NCBI RefSeq assembly: GCF_016908275.1
Contig: NZ_JAFBDN010000006.1
Location: 30,725 to 94,724, forward strand
DNA length: 64,000 nt
Direction: 5' to 3'
Origin: Periweissella beninensis
GTDB taxonomy: Bacteria; Bacillota; Bacilli; Lactobacillales; Lactobacillaceae
In this document: piece by piece, positions 27,837 through 37,871 of the stretch
Position numbering within the stretch: position 1 is the first letter of the stretch
How the letters are laid out: each line of letters begins with the position of its first letter
The notes under the pieces: model-generated
Told to the model about the DNA's origin: nothing
What the model saw: the letters and a program-made list of their open reading frames with translations, nothing else
The model's database searches: none
Translations under genes and position numbers: made by a program

Positions 27837-28418
27837 GTGGAAGCATTGAAACAAAAAATATTAGATGAAGGCCGGGTATTACCTGGTAATGTATTAAAAG
27901 TTGATTCTTTTTTAAATCAACAAATCGATGTTAAGCTTATGGAAGCGATTGGAAAAGAGTTTGCATTACGTTTTGCAGATGATTCAATTGATAAAGTCCT
28001 ATCAATTGAATCATCTGGGATTGCCCCAGCATTGATGGTAGCAAAAGAATTAGGGGTTCCAATGGTATTTGCGCGTAAACGCAAATCACTTACTATTTCA
28101 GAAAATGTTTATTCAGTTGATTTGTTTTCATATACAACGCAAAAGCATACTCAAGTGATTGTTGATCAAAGATTTTTGACTGCGGGAGAACGAATTTTAA
28201 TTATTGATGACTTTTTAGCGAATGGTCAAGCCGCTGAAGGATTATTAAAAATTATTAGTAGAGCCCAAGCAATACCTGTTGGTTTGGGTGTCCTAATTGA
28301 AAAGAGTTTTCAATCAGGGCGGCAATTATTAGAAAAAGCGAATGTACGAACAGAATCATTGGTTCGTATTAGTAGTTTAGTGGATGGGCACGTGATATTT
28401 TCAGATGATGGCAAGTAA
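27837..28418 (+). CDS. xpt: Xanthine phosphoribosyltransferase
   Basis: Xpt (193 residues) converts xanthine and PRPP to XMP. It begins MEALKQKILDEGRVLPGNVLKVDSFLN-like; the PRPP loop is ILIIDDFLANGQA, and VFARKRKSLT is characteristic of the family. GTG is the start, behind AGGAGA. Unlike many Firmicutes, the xanthine permease gene pbuX is not next to it. The 52-base upstream gap is too short for a purine riboswitch. Confidence 0.93.
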   Translation: MEALKQKILDEGRVLPGNVLKVDSFLNQQIDVKLMEAIGKEFALRFADDSIDKVLSIESSGIAPALMVAKELGVPMVFARKRKSLTISENVYSVDLFSYTTQKHTQVIVDQRFLTAGERILIIDDFLANGQAAEGLLKIISRAQAIPVGLGVLIEKSFQSGRQLLEKANVRTESLVRISSLVDGHVIFSDDGK

Positions 28419-28443
28419 TAAATTTTAAGAATACAGTAATAAT

Positions 28444-28547
28444 AAAAAATGCTAGTAGAGTAACCAAAAATGGAAGACACAATTAATAGATATTTTATCT
28501 AACTTGATGTTTTACGTTAAAGTTTTGGTGAAGACTAGCATTTTTTT
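28444..28547 (+). ncRNA. 104-base structured element ending as a terminator
   Basis: AAAAAATGCTAGT and ACTAGCATTTTTT form a perfect 13-bp closing stem about 77 bases apart. ACCAAAA/TTTTGGT (7 bp) can stack inside, and AGATA/TATCT forms an apical hairpin. The U tract is part of the 3' arm, so it would terminate xpt transcription. The large branched loop is unusual for a plain terminator; it may be a processed small RNA, but expression is unknown. Confidence 0.55.
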
Positions 28548-28621
28548 GAATAAAAACGTTACAAATATCATTATTTAATTATCAACCATTAACTTTTAAA
28601 GCAAAATCAATTAAAAAATTA

Positions 28622-28660
28622 GGTAATCGCTTACATGATAGATTAATAAGTGTATAATAA
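28622..28660 (+). promoter_or_regulatory. Promoter with cre-like box for the universal stress protein
   Basis: TTACAT (28631-28636) and TATAAT (28653-28658) are spaced by 16 bases. GGTAATCGCTTACAT across the -35 matches 12 of 14 positions of a cre core on the minus strand, suggesting possible CcpA control. The remaining intergenic bases (28548-28621) show nothing recognisable. Confidence 0.5.
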
Positions 28661-28698
28661 AGGTAAATAATTTGATTTAATCTACGGGGAGACATATT

Positions 28699-29136
28699 AT
28701 GCAAGGATATAAAAATGTTTTAGCACCAGTCGATGGTTCAAAAATTACGGAAAAGGTTTTAGAAACAGCCATTCAAGTTGCCAAGCGAAATAATACACGG
28801 CTTGATATTTTGAATGTATTGGAGATTAATCAATTTGCTGACGGTTATGGTGGTGCAGTGTCAGGTGATGTTGTCTATAAGATGGTTGATGAAATAGAAA
28901 CTCGCTTACGCGTTTATCAAAAACAAGCACAAAGGGCCGGTTTAACTGATGTCGAAATTCACGTACGATTTGGTAATCCTAAAACAGTAATTGCACAAGA
29001 ATTTCCAAATGATCACGAAACTGGGTTAATTGTTGTTGGAACAACTGGTATGAATGCTGTTGAACGGCTAGTTGTCGGTTCAGTAACAAGCTATGTTACA
29101 CGAATGGCTAAAGCCGATGTATTAATAGTTAAATAA
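28699..29136 (+). CDS. Universal stress protein UspA family
   Basis: A 145-residue UspA-fold protein. It begins with the strand YKNVLAPVDGSKITEKVLETA and carries the ATP-binding motif VVGTTGMNAVERLVVGSVTSYV near the C terminus (G-x2-G-x9-G-S form). The protein is probably a nucleotide-binding dimer, but its role is unknown. It is monocistronic, with its own promoter. Confidence 0.9.
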   Translation: MQGYKNVLAPVDGSKITEKVLETAIQVAKRNNTRLDILNVLEINQFADGYGGAVSGDVVYKMVDEIETRLRVYQKQAQRAGLTDVEIHVRFGNPKTVIAQEFPNDHETGLIVVGTTGMNAVERLVVGSVTSYVTRMAKADVLIVK

Positions 29137-29174
29137 TTTCCACAAATCATAAATGATGAACTAGGAGACCGCTT

Positions 29175-30185
29175 ATGTATTATTATGTAATGCCCAGCCA
29201 TGATATTCGACGTAATTTAGCCACTGAAGAATATTTAATGTATAATCGTACCTTTGATGAACCACTAGTTTTATTTTACTATGAAGAACCAAGTATTATT
29301 GTTGGTCGTAATCAAAATACACAGGAAGAAATTAATCAAAAGTATATTGATGATAATAATATTGTGGTAACCCGACGGCGAAGTGGTGGTGGTGCTGTTT
29401 ATCATGACTTAGGTAATCTATGCTTTAGTTTTGTTTTGGATACAAAGGACGCTAAGTTTGGTGACTTTAAGACATTTGTCAGCCCGATTGTTGATGCTTT
29501 GCATAAGATGGGAGCAACTACTGCTGAAGTTTCTGGCCGTAATGATATGTTGGTTGATGGTAAAAAGTTTTCTGGGAGTGCAATGTTTAAGCATGATAGC
29601 AAAATTTATGCTCATGGAACACTAATGCTAGATGTAGATTTAAATGTTGTAACACAAGCGTTGAATGTTCCGGCTGATAAAATTGCTTCTAAGGGAATTA
29701 AGTCGGTGCGTTCACGGGTTACAAATTTAAAGCCTTACCTAGATGAAGAGTATCAACTAATTGATGTACCAAAATTTAGAGATACGCTACTTAAAAATTT
29801 ATTTAAAGTCGATGATTTAACTGAAATTAAAACACACGAAGTTAAAATTTCTGAAGAGGAAGAACAACAAATTCAAGATATCTATGACACGGTATATAAT
29901 AATTGGGATTGGGTTTATGGATCATCACCAGCGTTTACCGTACAAAAACGGCAACACTTTAATTCCGGTACAATTGATGCGCGCTTGAATGTAAAAGATG
30001 GTATTATAGAGAATGTAACTTTTTTTGGTGATTTCTTTGGTCCAAGTGATGTACATGAAATTGAAACGCAACTTAAGGGAATTAAATACGATCGAGCAAG
30101 CTTAAATACTATTTTTGCAAAAATTGATTTGAGTCAGTATTTTCTCGGAATCACAAAAGAAGAGTTATTAGACTTACTAGCATAA
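29175..30185 (+). CDS. lplA: Lipoate-protein ligase A
   Basis: LplA (336 residues) adenylates lipoate and attaches it to E2 and GcvH proteins. Motifs are RRRSGGGAVYHDLGN (lipoyl-AMP pocket), GRNDMLVDGKKFSGSA with the catalytic lysine, and YAHGTLMLDVDL. The C-terminal accessory domain (about 250-336) contains WDWVYGSSPAF. AGGAGA precedes the ATG. Two unknown genes follow on the same strand after 12 bases. Confidence 0.94.
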   Translation: MYYYVMPSHDIRRNLATEEYLMYNRTFDEPLVLFYYEEPSIIVGRNQNTQEEINQKYIDDNNIVVTRRRSGGGAVYHDLGNLCFSFVLDTKDAKFGDFKTFVSPIVDALHKMGATTAEVSGRNDMLVDGKKFSGSAMFKHDSKIYAHGTLMLDVDLNVVTQALNVPADKIASKGIKSVRSRVTNLKPYLDEEYQLIDVPKFRDTLLKNLFKVDDLTEIKTHEVKISEEEEQQIQDIYDTVYNNWDWVYGSSPAFTVQKRQHFNSGTIDARLNVKDGIIENVTFFGDFFGPSDVHEIETQLKGIKYDRASLNTIFAKIDLSQYFLGITKEELLDLLA

Positions 30186-30197
30186 TTTGGAGAAGAT

Positions 30198-30581
30198 ATG
30201 AGTAACAAATTAAATATTGTTGTCGCATATGGTAATATTAGTTTTATTTTGTTTGTATTAATTAATTTATTTATGTCACTAAAAAGTGGTGAATCTTCGT
30301 GGCGTTCGGTAATTGTGGTTGGTGTTATTTATTTTTTTGCAGTGGCCTTAATGTATTATCAAAAAGCAATGGCAATTTATTTACAAGCTTTTACAATGTT
30401 GTTAGTCTTAATAACAGATATGGCAGCAATTTATCAAGTATTAATGCAACATATTATGAAGACCTTTTTTGAACGTAGTATCATAGTAGGAATAAGTCTT
30501 TTAAATATCATTATTATATTTAGTTGGATTAGGGCGGCGTACAAGTATCGTAAAACACAAGGGGTTTATTATAAACAATAA
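30198..30581 (+). CDS. Small membrane protein of unknown function
   Basis: A 127-residue protein, mostly hydrophobic, with four predicted membrane segments (about residues 8-26, 38-54, 60-82, 93-112) and a basic C-terminal tail (AYKYRKTQGVYYKQ). I do not recognise a family. GGAGA precedes the ATG. It starts 12 bases after lplA and ends 23 bases before the next unknown gene, so the three are probably co-transcribed. Confidence 0.7.
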   Translation: MSNKLNIVVAYGNISFILFVLINLFMSLKSGESSWRSVIVVGVIYFFAVALMYYQKAMAIYLQAFTMLLVLITDMAAIYQVLMQHIMKTFFERSIIVGISLLNIIIIFSWIRAAYKYRKTQGVYYKQ

Positions 30582-30604
30582 TTAAAGGTGAGTATAAATA
30601 AAAA

Positions 30605-31093
30605 ATGCAAGGCGAACAATTTTTAAAGTTACTTAAAAAGAAAGTAATAACTCAAACGAGTTTCCAGCAAGTTATTGAAGACATCAATATTGACGAATTA
30701 TTCACATGGTTTGATAAGGCTCTAGATGATGATAGCCTAATTAGTGGTGAAATTTTGGCTAAAGTAAATGCTGAAGATGCATTAAAGTTGAGCATTGAAA
30801 CGTCAATCATAAATTTACCGTTACGTTATCAAAATGCGATTGATAAAATAATTTTGGCAGATCAAGAATATGAATTAAGTATTTTTGCAATTATTGAACA
30901 TCCTATTGTATCTCAATCAGGATTATTCATTAAAAAAATTGCTAGTGTAAAAACTTATCGAGATGATGTGGATGCTGTTAAAGCCAAAATTGTTACTTTT
31001 TTTGATGAAAAATTGAAACTAATTGCAGATGGTGGTTGGCAAGCTAAGCAAGGTGATGTTGATACAAACTTAACGGAAATAGAAAAAGATTAA
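30605..31093 (+). CDS. Conserved-looking hypothetical protein
   Basis: A 162-residue soluble, acidic protein (pI low by composition) with a run of amphipathic helices at the N terminus (FLKLLKKKVI, DELFTWFDKAL) and a beta-strand region around EYELSIFAIIEHPI. It has no membrane segment and no motif I can name. An AAAGGTGAG site lies 12-13 bases before the ATG. It ends 10 bases before the pyr promoter -35. Confidence 0.6.
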   Translation: MQGEQFLKLLKKKVITQTSFQQVIEDINIDELFTWFDKALDDDSLISGEILAKVNAEDALKLSIETSIINLPLRYQNAIDKIILADQEYELSIFAIIEHPIVSQSGLFIKKIASVKTYRDDVDAVKAKIVTFFDEKLKLIADGGWQAKQGDVDTNLTEIEKD

Positions 31094-31102
31094 TATTAGA
31101 TA

Positions 31103-31131
31103 TTGTTATTTTTAAAAAGTATTGCTATAAT
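31103..31131 (+). promoter_or_regulatory. pyr operon promoter
   Basis: TTGTTA (31103-31108) and TATAAT (31126-31131) are separated by exactly 17 bases. The start point would be near 31138, giving a leader of about 270 bases before pyrB. Confidence 0.8.
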
Positions 31132-31156
31132 ATTTAAAAGTACAAATATCCTTTAA

Positions 31157-31262
31157 ATGTTGACCAGAGAGTCGCTTAAGGTTAGTTTGCTAGATGAAGT
31201 GTAGCTAATTATAACTTTTTGTAGAACTCGTCGGTCTTTGGATTGATGAGTTCTTTTGCATT
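31157..31262 (+). promoter_or_regulatory. PyrR-type attenuator 1 of the pyr operon
   Basis: GACCAGAGAG at 31162-31171 resembles the PyrR RNA-binding loop (CCAGAGAG core). A terminator follows: AGAACTCGTC (31223-31232) and GATGAGTTCT (31244-31253), 10 bp with one GU pair, then TTTT. UMP-bound PyrR would favour the terminator. The flanking bases of the core differ from the consensus more than in attenuator 2. Confidence 0.7.
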
Positions 31263-31307
31263 TAAAATACATGTATTTTATTTTTAATAAATTATAACTA
31301 ATTAATG

Positions 31308-31393
31308 TGACTCCAGAGAGGGCCGATTAGTTGATAAAGCATCTACGTCGCTTGTAACAGACTGCCCTCTCTTTTGGAGAAGGTAGTTTTTTT
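31308..31393 (+). promoter_or_regulatory. PyrR-type attenuator 2 of the pyr operon
   Basis: GACTCCAGAGAGGGC (31309-31323) is a close match to the PyrR-binding consensus. Its AGAGAGGGC can pair with GCCCTCTCT at 31364-31372. The competing terminator is ACTGCCCTCTC with GAGAAGGTAGT (31361-31387), followed by seven T. It lies about 20 bases before the pyrB start. Confidence 0.8.
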
Positions 31394-31411
31394 AGTAGAA
31401 AGGGAAAAAGC

Positions 31412-32356
31412 ATGTATAACAGTAACTTTTTAAATATTAATGACTTAAGTTTAAATCAATTACAACTATTATTAGATTTAGCTAGAGAATTTCGAAAAGG
31501 TAAACAAATTCAATTAAAACGACCAGTGTTTAGTGCTAATTTGTTTTTTGAAAATAGTACGCGCACCCATAGTTCATTTCAGATGGCGGAAAAAAAATTA
31601 GGAATAAACTTAATTGATATAAATCCAACAACAAGTTCAGTTCAAAAAGGTGAAACACTAAGTGACACTGTAAAAACATTGCAAGCAATTGGCGTTGATT
31701 TAATGGTTATTCGTCATCATGAAACAGGTTGGTATCACTCTTTAAATAATGATAAGAAAATTACGGCAAGTTTGATTAATGGGGGAGATGGTAGTGGTCA
31801 GCATCCTTCACAAAGTCTTTTGGATTTATTAACAATTTATGATGAATTTAATGGTTTTGCAAATTTAACCATTGGTATTGTAGGTGATTTAGCGCATTCA
31901 AGAGTAGCTAGATCAAATGCTGAAATATTACATCGATTAGGAGTTAGAGTTTTGTTTGGTGGACCACAAAAGTGGTATCCAAAAGAGTTTGATGCTTATG
32001 GTGAATTTATGGCAGTAGATGACTTGATAAAAGAAGTTGATGTTTTAATGCTTCTTAGAGTTCAACTAGAGCGTTTAACTCATGAAGCAGTTGATAGCTT
32101 TACGGCCCAAAATTATCATACTGAATTTGGGTTAACATTACAGCGATATCACACGATGAAAAAACGAGCGATTATTATGCATCCAGCTCCAGTTAATCGT
32201 GATGTTGAAATTGCTTCAGAATTAGTTGAGGTACCCCAGGCAAGAATTTTTAAGCAAATGGAAAATGGTGTTTATGCACGAATGGCTATTATCACTAGTA
32301 TTTTAGATGCAAAAGGATTAATAAAGGAGTTACCAGTTTATGCCAACACTAATTAA
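31412..32356 (+). CDS. pyrB: Aspartate carbamoyltransferase catalytic subunit
   Basis: PyrB (314 residues) condenses carbamoyl phosphate with aspartate. The carbamoyl phosphate loop STRTH is at residues 49-53, HPSQSLLDL is the second signature, and HPAPVNRDVEI binds aspartate. No pyrI regulatory chain is present, as in Gram-positive bacteria. AAAGGGA precedes the ATG. It is the first gene of the operon and overlaps pyrC by 17 bases. Confidence 0.96.
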   Translation: MYNSNFLNINDLSLNQLQLLLDLAREFRKGKQIQLKRPVFSANLFFENSTRTHSSFQMAEKKLGINLIDINPTTSSVQKGETLSDTVKTLQAIGVDLMVIRHHETGWYHSLNNDKKITASLINGGDGSGQHPSQSLLDLLTIYDEFNGFANLTIGIVGDLAHSRVARSNAEILHRLGVRVLFGGPQKWYPKEFDAYGEFMAVDDLIKEVDVLMLLRVQLERLTHEAVDSFTAQNYHTEFGLTLQRYHTMKKRAIIMHPAPVNRDVEIASELVEVPQARIFKQMENGVYARMAIITSILDAKGLIKELPVYANTN

Positions 32357-33602
32357 AAATGCTAAAATTTTTCACGACATGTTTGATATATTAATTGCCG
32401 ATGGAAAAATTAAAGAAATTGCGCCTAATATTAAGTTACATGATGGTGTAGTTATTGATGCTAAAAATAAGTTAGTTACTCCTGGTTTAATTGATGTACA
32501 TGTGCATTTTAGAGAACCAGGGCAAACACATAAAGAAACAGTTGCTAGTGGTAGTAAAGCAGCAGCACATGGTGGATTTACAACAGTTTTTGCAATGCCG
32601 AATGTAACACCAACGATTGATACACCAGAAGCTTTTGAAAATATTATGGATAAAAATATAACTGATGGCATAGTTAATATCAAGCAGTATGCAGCAATCT
32701 CAAAAGGTCTCCTTGATGAAAAAGTTAACGAATTGGGAAAATTAGCAGAGCTTGGTGCTGTTGGGTTTACTAATGATGGACATGGCGTGCAAACTGCCGA
32801 TACAATGTTGCGAGCAATGCAAACAGCATATACTTTAAATAAACCAATTATTGCCCATGTTGAGGATGATTCGTTATTACATGGTGGCGTTTTAAATGCT
32901 GGGGCTACTGCTGATAGATTGAAATTACCAGGAATGACAGGTCTAAGTGAGTCTAGTCAGCTAGCACGTGATCTAGTATTAGCCGCTAAAGCAAAAGTTC
33001 ATTATCATGTCGCCCATATTTCAACTAAAGAATCAGTTGAATTAGTAAGAATTGCTAAAAAATATGGTGTTAATGTAACGGCTGAGGTGACACCGCATCA
33101 TTTATTATTAGCTGATCATATGATTGAAAATGATAATGCCATGTTTAAGATGAATCCGCCACTGCGGAGTGAAGAAGATCGTAAGGCCCTTATTGCTGGT
33201 CTATTAGACGGTACTATCGATATGATTGCAACAGACCATGCGCCCCATAGTAAAGCAGAAAAAGCGGGTTCAATGGTAACAGCTGCTTTTGGAATTACCG
33301 GATTAGAAACCGCGTTTAGTTTAATATATACCTTTTTTGTCAAGACAGGCATATTTACAATTGAGCAACTAATTATGTGGATGGCTAATAAGCCGGCTAA
33401 AATCTTTAACTTAGAAAGTGGCGTACTTGAAGTTGGGAAACCAGCTGATATTACAATTTTTGATACTGATCAAGAATTTGAAATAAGAGAAGAAAATTTT
33501 TATTCAAAAGGTAAGAATACACCTTTTATTGGGCAACAAGTATATGGCAGAACAATGCTAACGATGGTAGCCGGTAAAGTTATTTATAAGGAGAATTACT
33601 AA
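32340..33602 (+). CDS. pyrC: Dihydroorotase (class I)
   Basis: PyrC (420 residues) closes carbamoyl aspartate to dihydroorotate. Zinc ligands sit in DVHVHFREPGQTHKE, then HVED, HVAHIST and ATDHAPHS. The N- and C-terminal strands form the small beta-sandwich of amidohydrolases. The AAGGAG site lies within pyrB, so translation is coupled. Confidence 0.96.
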   Translation: MPTLIKNAKIFHDMFDILIADGKIKEIAPNIKLHDGVVIDAKNKLVTPGLIDVHVHFREPGQTHKETVASGSKAAAHGGFTTVFAMPNVTPTIDTPEAFENIMDKNITDGIVNIKQYAAISKGLLDEKVNELGKLAELGAVGFTNDGHGVQTADTMLRAMQTAYTLNKPIIAHVEDDSLLHGGVLNAGATADRLKLPGMTGLSESSQLARDLVLAAKAKVHYHVAHISTKESVELVRIAKKYGVNVTAEVTPHHLLLADHMIENDNAMFKMNPPLRSEEDRKALIAGLLDGTIDMIATDHAPHSKAEKAGSMVTAAFGITGLETAFSLIYTFFVKTGIFTIEQLIMWMANKPAKIFNLESGVLEVGKPADITIFDTDQEFEIREENFYSKGKNTPFIGQQVYGRTMLTMVAGKVIYKENY

Positions 33603-33603
33603 A

Positions 33604-34674
33604 ATGGTCAAACGATACCTGGTTTTAGAAAATGGTTCTGTATATTCTGGAAATGGTTTCGGTGCTGAAACAGATGTAATAGGGGAAGTTGTTTTTACAA
33701 CGGGTATGACGGGTTATCAAGAAACAATAACCGATCCGAGCTATTGTGAACAAATAATTGTTTTTACTTACCCAATGATTGGGAATTATGGAATTAATAA
33801 GCATGATTTTGAAAGTTTAAAGCCGCAAACAAAAGCTATAATTGTGAAGGAAATTGCTAGACGGCCTACTAACTATAATATGCAAAAAACATTAACGGAC
33901 TATGCAGTTGAGCATCAATTAGTAGGATTAGCTGATATCGATACACGGGCTTTAACCAAGGAACTAAGAGACAACGGGGTAATGCGAGGTATTATTACTG
34001 ATGATCCTAAGCGAGTTAAAGAGACGGCTATTTTGGCAAATTATCAACCACATGATCAAGTTCAAAGGGTTACAACTAAGAATGTTTATCAAGCACCAAA
34101 TCAAGGTGTTCGGGTGGCAGTCATTGATTTTGGATTAAAACAATCTATTTTAAAAGCCCTGGCTAAGCGACAGGCTGAAGTCATTGTTTTTCCAGCAACA
34201 GTAACTTTAGAAGAAATTTTAAAAGTTCAACCTGATGGCATACTACTATCAAATGGACCAGGTAATCCAATAGATCGGCCAGAAGTTTTGCCATTAATTC
34301 AACAATTGCAACACCGGTTCCCACTAATGGGAATTTGTTTGGGACATCAATTATTTGCACTAGCCAATGGCGCGAAGACTTATAAAATGAAGTTTGGACA
34401 TCGTGGTTTTAATCATGCGGTTTTTGATAAAAATCATCAAAAAACAACATTTACCTCACAAAATCATGGATATGCTGTTGATGAGGAGTCACTTAAAGCA
34501 ACTAATTTAGAAATAACACATCAAGAAATAAACGATCATACCATTGAAGGTGTTCGATTAAAAAATTATTCGGCCTTTTCAGTTCAATTTCATCCAGATG
34601 CTGCCCCCGGACCACACGATGCTGAATACTTATTTGATGATTTTATAGCGATGATTAAAAATAATGAGGAATAG
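33604..34674 (+). CDS. carA: Carbamoyl phosphate synthase small chain
   Basis: CarA (356 residues) supplies ammonia from glutamine. The class I amidotransferase triad is Cys in GICLGHQ (about residue 245), and His and Asp/Glu in [18 protein letters not shown]. The N-terminal half ([20 protein letters not shown]) is the usual CarA domain. It starts 1 base after pyrC. Being in the pyr operon, this enzyme is the pyrimidine-controlled form (pyrAA). Confidence 0.95.
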   Translation: MVKRYLVLENGSVYSGNGFGAETDVIGEVVFTTGMTGYQETITDPSYCEQIIVFTYPMIGNYGINKHDFESLKPQTKAIIVKEIARRPTNYNMQKTLTDYAVEHQLVGLADIDTRALTKELRDNGVMRGIITDDPKRVKETAILANYQPHDQVQRVTTKNVYQAPNQGVRVAVIDFGLKQSILKALAKRQAEVIVFPATVTLEEILKVQPDGILLSNGPGNPIDRPEVLPLIQQLQHRFPLMGICLGHQLFALANGAKTYKMKFGHRGFNHAVFDKNHQKTTFTSQNHGYAVDEESLKATNLEITHQEINDHTIEGVRLKNYSAFSVQFHPDAAPGPHDAEYLFDDFIAMIKNNEE

Positions 34675-34676
34675 AC

Positions 34677-37600
34677 ATGCCAAAGAGAGCAGATATAAAA
34701 AAGATTTTAGTAATCGGATCAGGGCCAATTATAATTGGTCAAGCAGCAGAATTTGACTATTCTGGTACGCAAGCCTGTTTGGCACTTAAAGAAGAGGGTT
34801 ATGAGGTTATTTTAATTAATTCTAATCCTGCAACAATTATGACTGATAAAGACATTGCAGATAAAATATATATTGAACCAATCACATTAAAATTTGTAGA
34901 AAAAATAATACGTAAAGAACGACCTGATGCGATCTTACCAACATTGGGTGGCCAAACTGGGTTAAACATGGCCAAAGCATTAGCTGAGCAAAACATCTTA
35001 GATGAACTGTCAATTGAACTGCTCGGAACAAAATTAACTGCAATTGAACAAGCTGAAGATCGAGAATTATTTAAAGACTTAATGTTAGAGTTAAATGAAC
35101 CAGTACCACCTTCGATTATTGCTAGTAATCTGGAAACAGCACTTGAATTTGTTGAAGAACACGGTTATCCAATTGTTGTTAGACCAGCATATACATTGGG
35201 AGGAACTGGTGGTGGTTTTGTTCATAATCGTGAAGAATTGATTGAAATTACTAAAAATGGTTTAGAATTATCACCGGTAACTCAAGTTTTAATTGAGCAA
35301 TCAATTGCTGGATATAAGGAAATTGAATTTGAAGTAATGCGAGATGCTGCTGATAATGCAATGATTGTTGCTTCAATGGAAAATTTTGATCCAGTAGGTA
35401 TTCATACCGGAGACTCAATTGTGGTCTCACCAGTGCAAACATTAACGGATAGAGAATATCAAATGTTAAGAGATGTCGCATTAAAGATCATTCGTGCATT
35501 GAAAATTGAAGGTGGTGTCAATATTCAAATGGCATTAGATCCAAACAGTATGCAATATTACATTATTGAAGTTAATCCACGAGTATCACGATCATCAGCA
35601 TTAGCATCAAAGGCGACCGGCTATCCAATCGCAAAATTAGCCGCTAAAATTAGTGTCGGTTTAAGGCTAGATGAAATTCAAAATCCAGTAACTAAGCAAA
35701 CATTAGCCGCTTTTGAGCCAATGTTAGATTATATTGTTGTTAAAATTCCAAGATGGCCATTTGATAAATTTACTAAAGCTAACCGTGAATTGGGGACACA
35801 AATGAAAGCTACCGGCGAAGTAATGGCAATTGGTCGTAATTTTGAAGAGGCCTGTTTAAAAGCTGTCCGTTCTTTAGAAATTGGTATGACACATTTAAAA
35901 AATTCAGTGTATAGCGAACAAACAACATCAGAGTTGTTAGGACAACTTATGCCAGCAACTGATGAAAGATTATTTATTATTGCAGAATTGCTAAGACGTA
36001 ATCAAACAATTCATGAAATTCAAAAGATAACCAAAATTAATGAATTTTTCCTAGATAAATTATTACATATAATTGAAATTGAACGAACATTATATGAAAA
36101 GCAAGATTTATTAGTATTAGAAGAAGCTAAAAAGAATGGATTTGCCGATGCAACAATTGCAGATATTTGGCAAACTGATGCTAATGAAATTAGGAAAAAA
36201 CGAAAGGCTGCTAATATTATACCGGTATATAAGATGGTCGATACAGCTGCCGCCGAATTTAAGGCAACTACACCATATTATTATGCAACATATGAACAAG
36301 AGAATGAAAGTATTGCTAGCAGTAAACCAGCAATTTTGGTTTTAGGGTCTGGGCCAATTAGAATTGGTCAAGGCGTAGAATTTGATTATGCTACGGTACA
36401 TTGTGTGCAAGCAATTCAACAAGCGGGATATGAAGCAATCATTATGAATTCTAATCCTGAAACTGTTTCAACAGATTTTTCAATATCTGACAAATTATAT
36501 TTTGAACCATTAACATTAGAGGATGTTTTAAATGTGGTTGATCTAGAACAACCACTAGGTGTAATTGTTCAATTTGGTGGTCAAACGGCAATTAATTTAG
36601 CTCAACCACTGATAAATCAAGGAGTAAAAATTTTAGGGACCCAGGTTAGTGATGTCAATGCAGCTGAAGATCGGGCTGAATTTACACAAATAATTAAAAG
36701 ATTAAACTTACCACAGCCTGTTGGTCAAACGGTAACGACTATTCCAGATGCAATTGTTGCAGCTAATGAAATTGGATATCCCGTTTTAATTCGACCATCT
36801 TATGTACTGGGTGGTAGAGCAATGGAAATCGTATCCTCAGACAAAGATTTAGTTAATTATATGCAACGTGCCGTTAAAGTTTCAAATGAGCACCCAGTAT
36901 TAATTGATTCATACTTAACTGGTGCTGAAGCAGAGATTGATGTTATTTCAGACGGTCAAACGGTGATTATTCCAGGCATCTTAGAGCATATTGAACGGGC
37001 CGGAATTCATTCAGGTGATTCAATGGCAGTATATCCACCACAAAATATGTCAGAAAAAGTAAAAAATGAAATTATTGATGCAGCAATTGCTTTAGCTAAA
37101 AGTTTAAAAACAATTGGTTTAATGAACATTCAATTTGTTATTCATCAGGATAAAGCCTATGTTATTGAGGTTAATCCAAGAGCATCACGCACAGTTCCAT
37201 TTATGTCAAAAGTTACGGGATTACCATTAGCACAATTAGCAACGCAAGTGATGCTAGATACAAAGCTAAAAGATTTGGGTTATCAGACAGGTCTTTACCA
37301 AGAGAGTCTGCTAGTCCATGTCAAAGCACCTATTTTTAGTTTTAGCAAATTACCATTGGTTGACAGTACACTTGGGCCTGAGATGAAATCAACAGGTGAA
37401 ATTATGGGATCAGATTATACCTTTGCTAAAGCACTCTATAAAGCTTTTGTTGCCGCTAATATAGAAATTGCAAATCAAGGTACGATATTATTCACAGTGG
37501 CTGATGATGCTAAAATAGAGGCCCTAGCATTAGCACAACGCTTTGTAGCATTGGGGTTTGAAATCATTGCTACAAATAACACAGCTAAATTTTTCAAGCG

Positions 37601-37850
37601 TAAAGGTTTAGCGGTCAAACCAATTGAAAAAATAACTGACAATTCTCAAAATATTATTACAGCAATTCAAAATCATAATATTCAAGGAATTGTAAATACA
37701 CTTGATACTTCACAACGAGCTAACAATGATGGAATTGAAATTAGAAATATGGCAATTGAAAATGCCGTACCACTTTTTACAGCCTTAGATACAGTAGCAG
37801 CTTTACTTCAAGTTCTTGAAGCCCAAGCATTTAGTATCCGACCACTATAA
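34677..37850 (+). CDS. carB: Carbamoyl phosphate synthase large chain
   Basis: CarB (1057 residues) has two homologous ATP-grasp halves, each opening with a [21 protein letters not shown] or [16 protein letters not shown] stretch. Both carry the glycine-rich loop (TLGGTGGGF in the first, VLGGRAME in the second) and EVNPR. The C-terminal 120 residues are the allosteric domain. It starts 2 bases after carA. The full length is normal. Confidence 0.97.
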   Translation: MPKRADIKKILVIGSGPIIIGQAAEFDYSGTQACLALKEEGYEVILINSNPATIMTDKDIADKIYIEPITLKFVEKIIRKERPDAILPTLGGQTGLNMAKALAEQNILDELSIELLGTKLTAIEQAEDRELFKDLMLELNEPVPPSIIASNLETALEFVEEHGYPIVVRPAYTLGGTGGGFVHNREELIEITKNGLELSPVTQVLIEQSIAGYKEIEFEVMRDAADNAMIVASMENFDPVGIHTGDSIVVSPVQTLTDREYQMLRDVALKIIRALKIEGGVNIQMALDPNSMQYYIIEVNPRVSRSSALASKATGYPIAKLAAKISVGLRLDEIQNPVTKQTLAAFEPMLDYIVVKIPRWPFDKFTKANRELGTQMKATGEVMAIGRNFEEACLKAVRSLEIGMTHLKNSVYSEQTTSELLGQLMPATDERLFIIAELLRRNQTIHEIQKITKINEFFLDKLLHIIEIERTLYEKQDLLVLEEAKKNGFADATIADIWQTDANEIRKKRKAANIIPVYKMVDTAAAEFKATTPYYYATYEQENESIASSKPAILVLGSGPIRIGQGVEFDYATVHCVQAIQQAGYEAIIMNSNPETVSTDFSISDKLYFEPLTLEDVLNVVDLEQPLGVIVQFGGQTAINLAQPLINQGVKILGTQVSDVNAAEDRAEFTQIIKRLNLPQPVGQTVTTIPDAIVAANEIGYPVLIRPSYVLGGRAMEIVSSDKDLVNYMQRAVKVSNEHPVLIDSYLTGAEAEIDVISDGQTVIIPGILEHIERAGIHSGDSMAVYPPQNMSEKVKNEIIDAAIALAKSLKTIGLMNIQFVIHQDKAYVIEVNPRASRTVPFMSKVTGLPLAQLATQVMLDTKLKDLGYQTGLYQESLLVHVKAPIFSFSKLPLVDSTLGPEMKSTGEIMGSDYTFAKALYKAFVAANIEIANQGTILFTVADDAKIEALALAQRFVALGFEIIATNNTAKFFKRKGLAVKPIEKITDNSQNIITAIQNHNIQGIVNTLDTSQRANNDGIEIRNMAIENAVPLFTALDTVAALLQVLEAQAFSIRPL

Positions 37851-37871
37851 TAAAAAGATAGGAGTATCAAA

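Noticed and set aside
31157..31204. 15-codon ORF in the pyr leader
   Set aside because: It has no ribosome binding site and its bases are explained by the PyrR-binding region, so a leader peptide is not supported.
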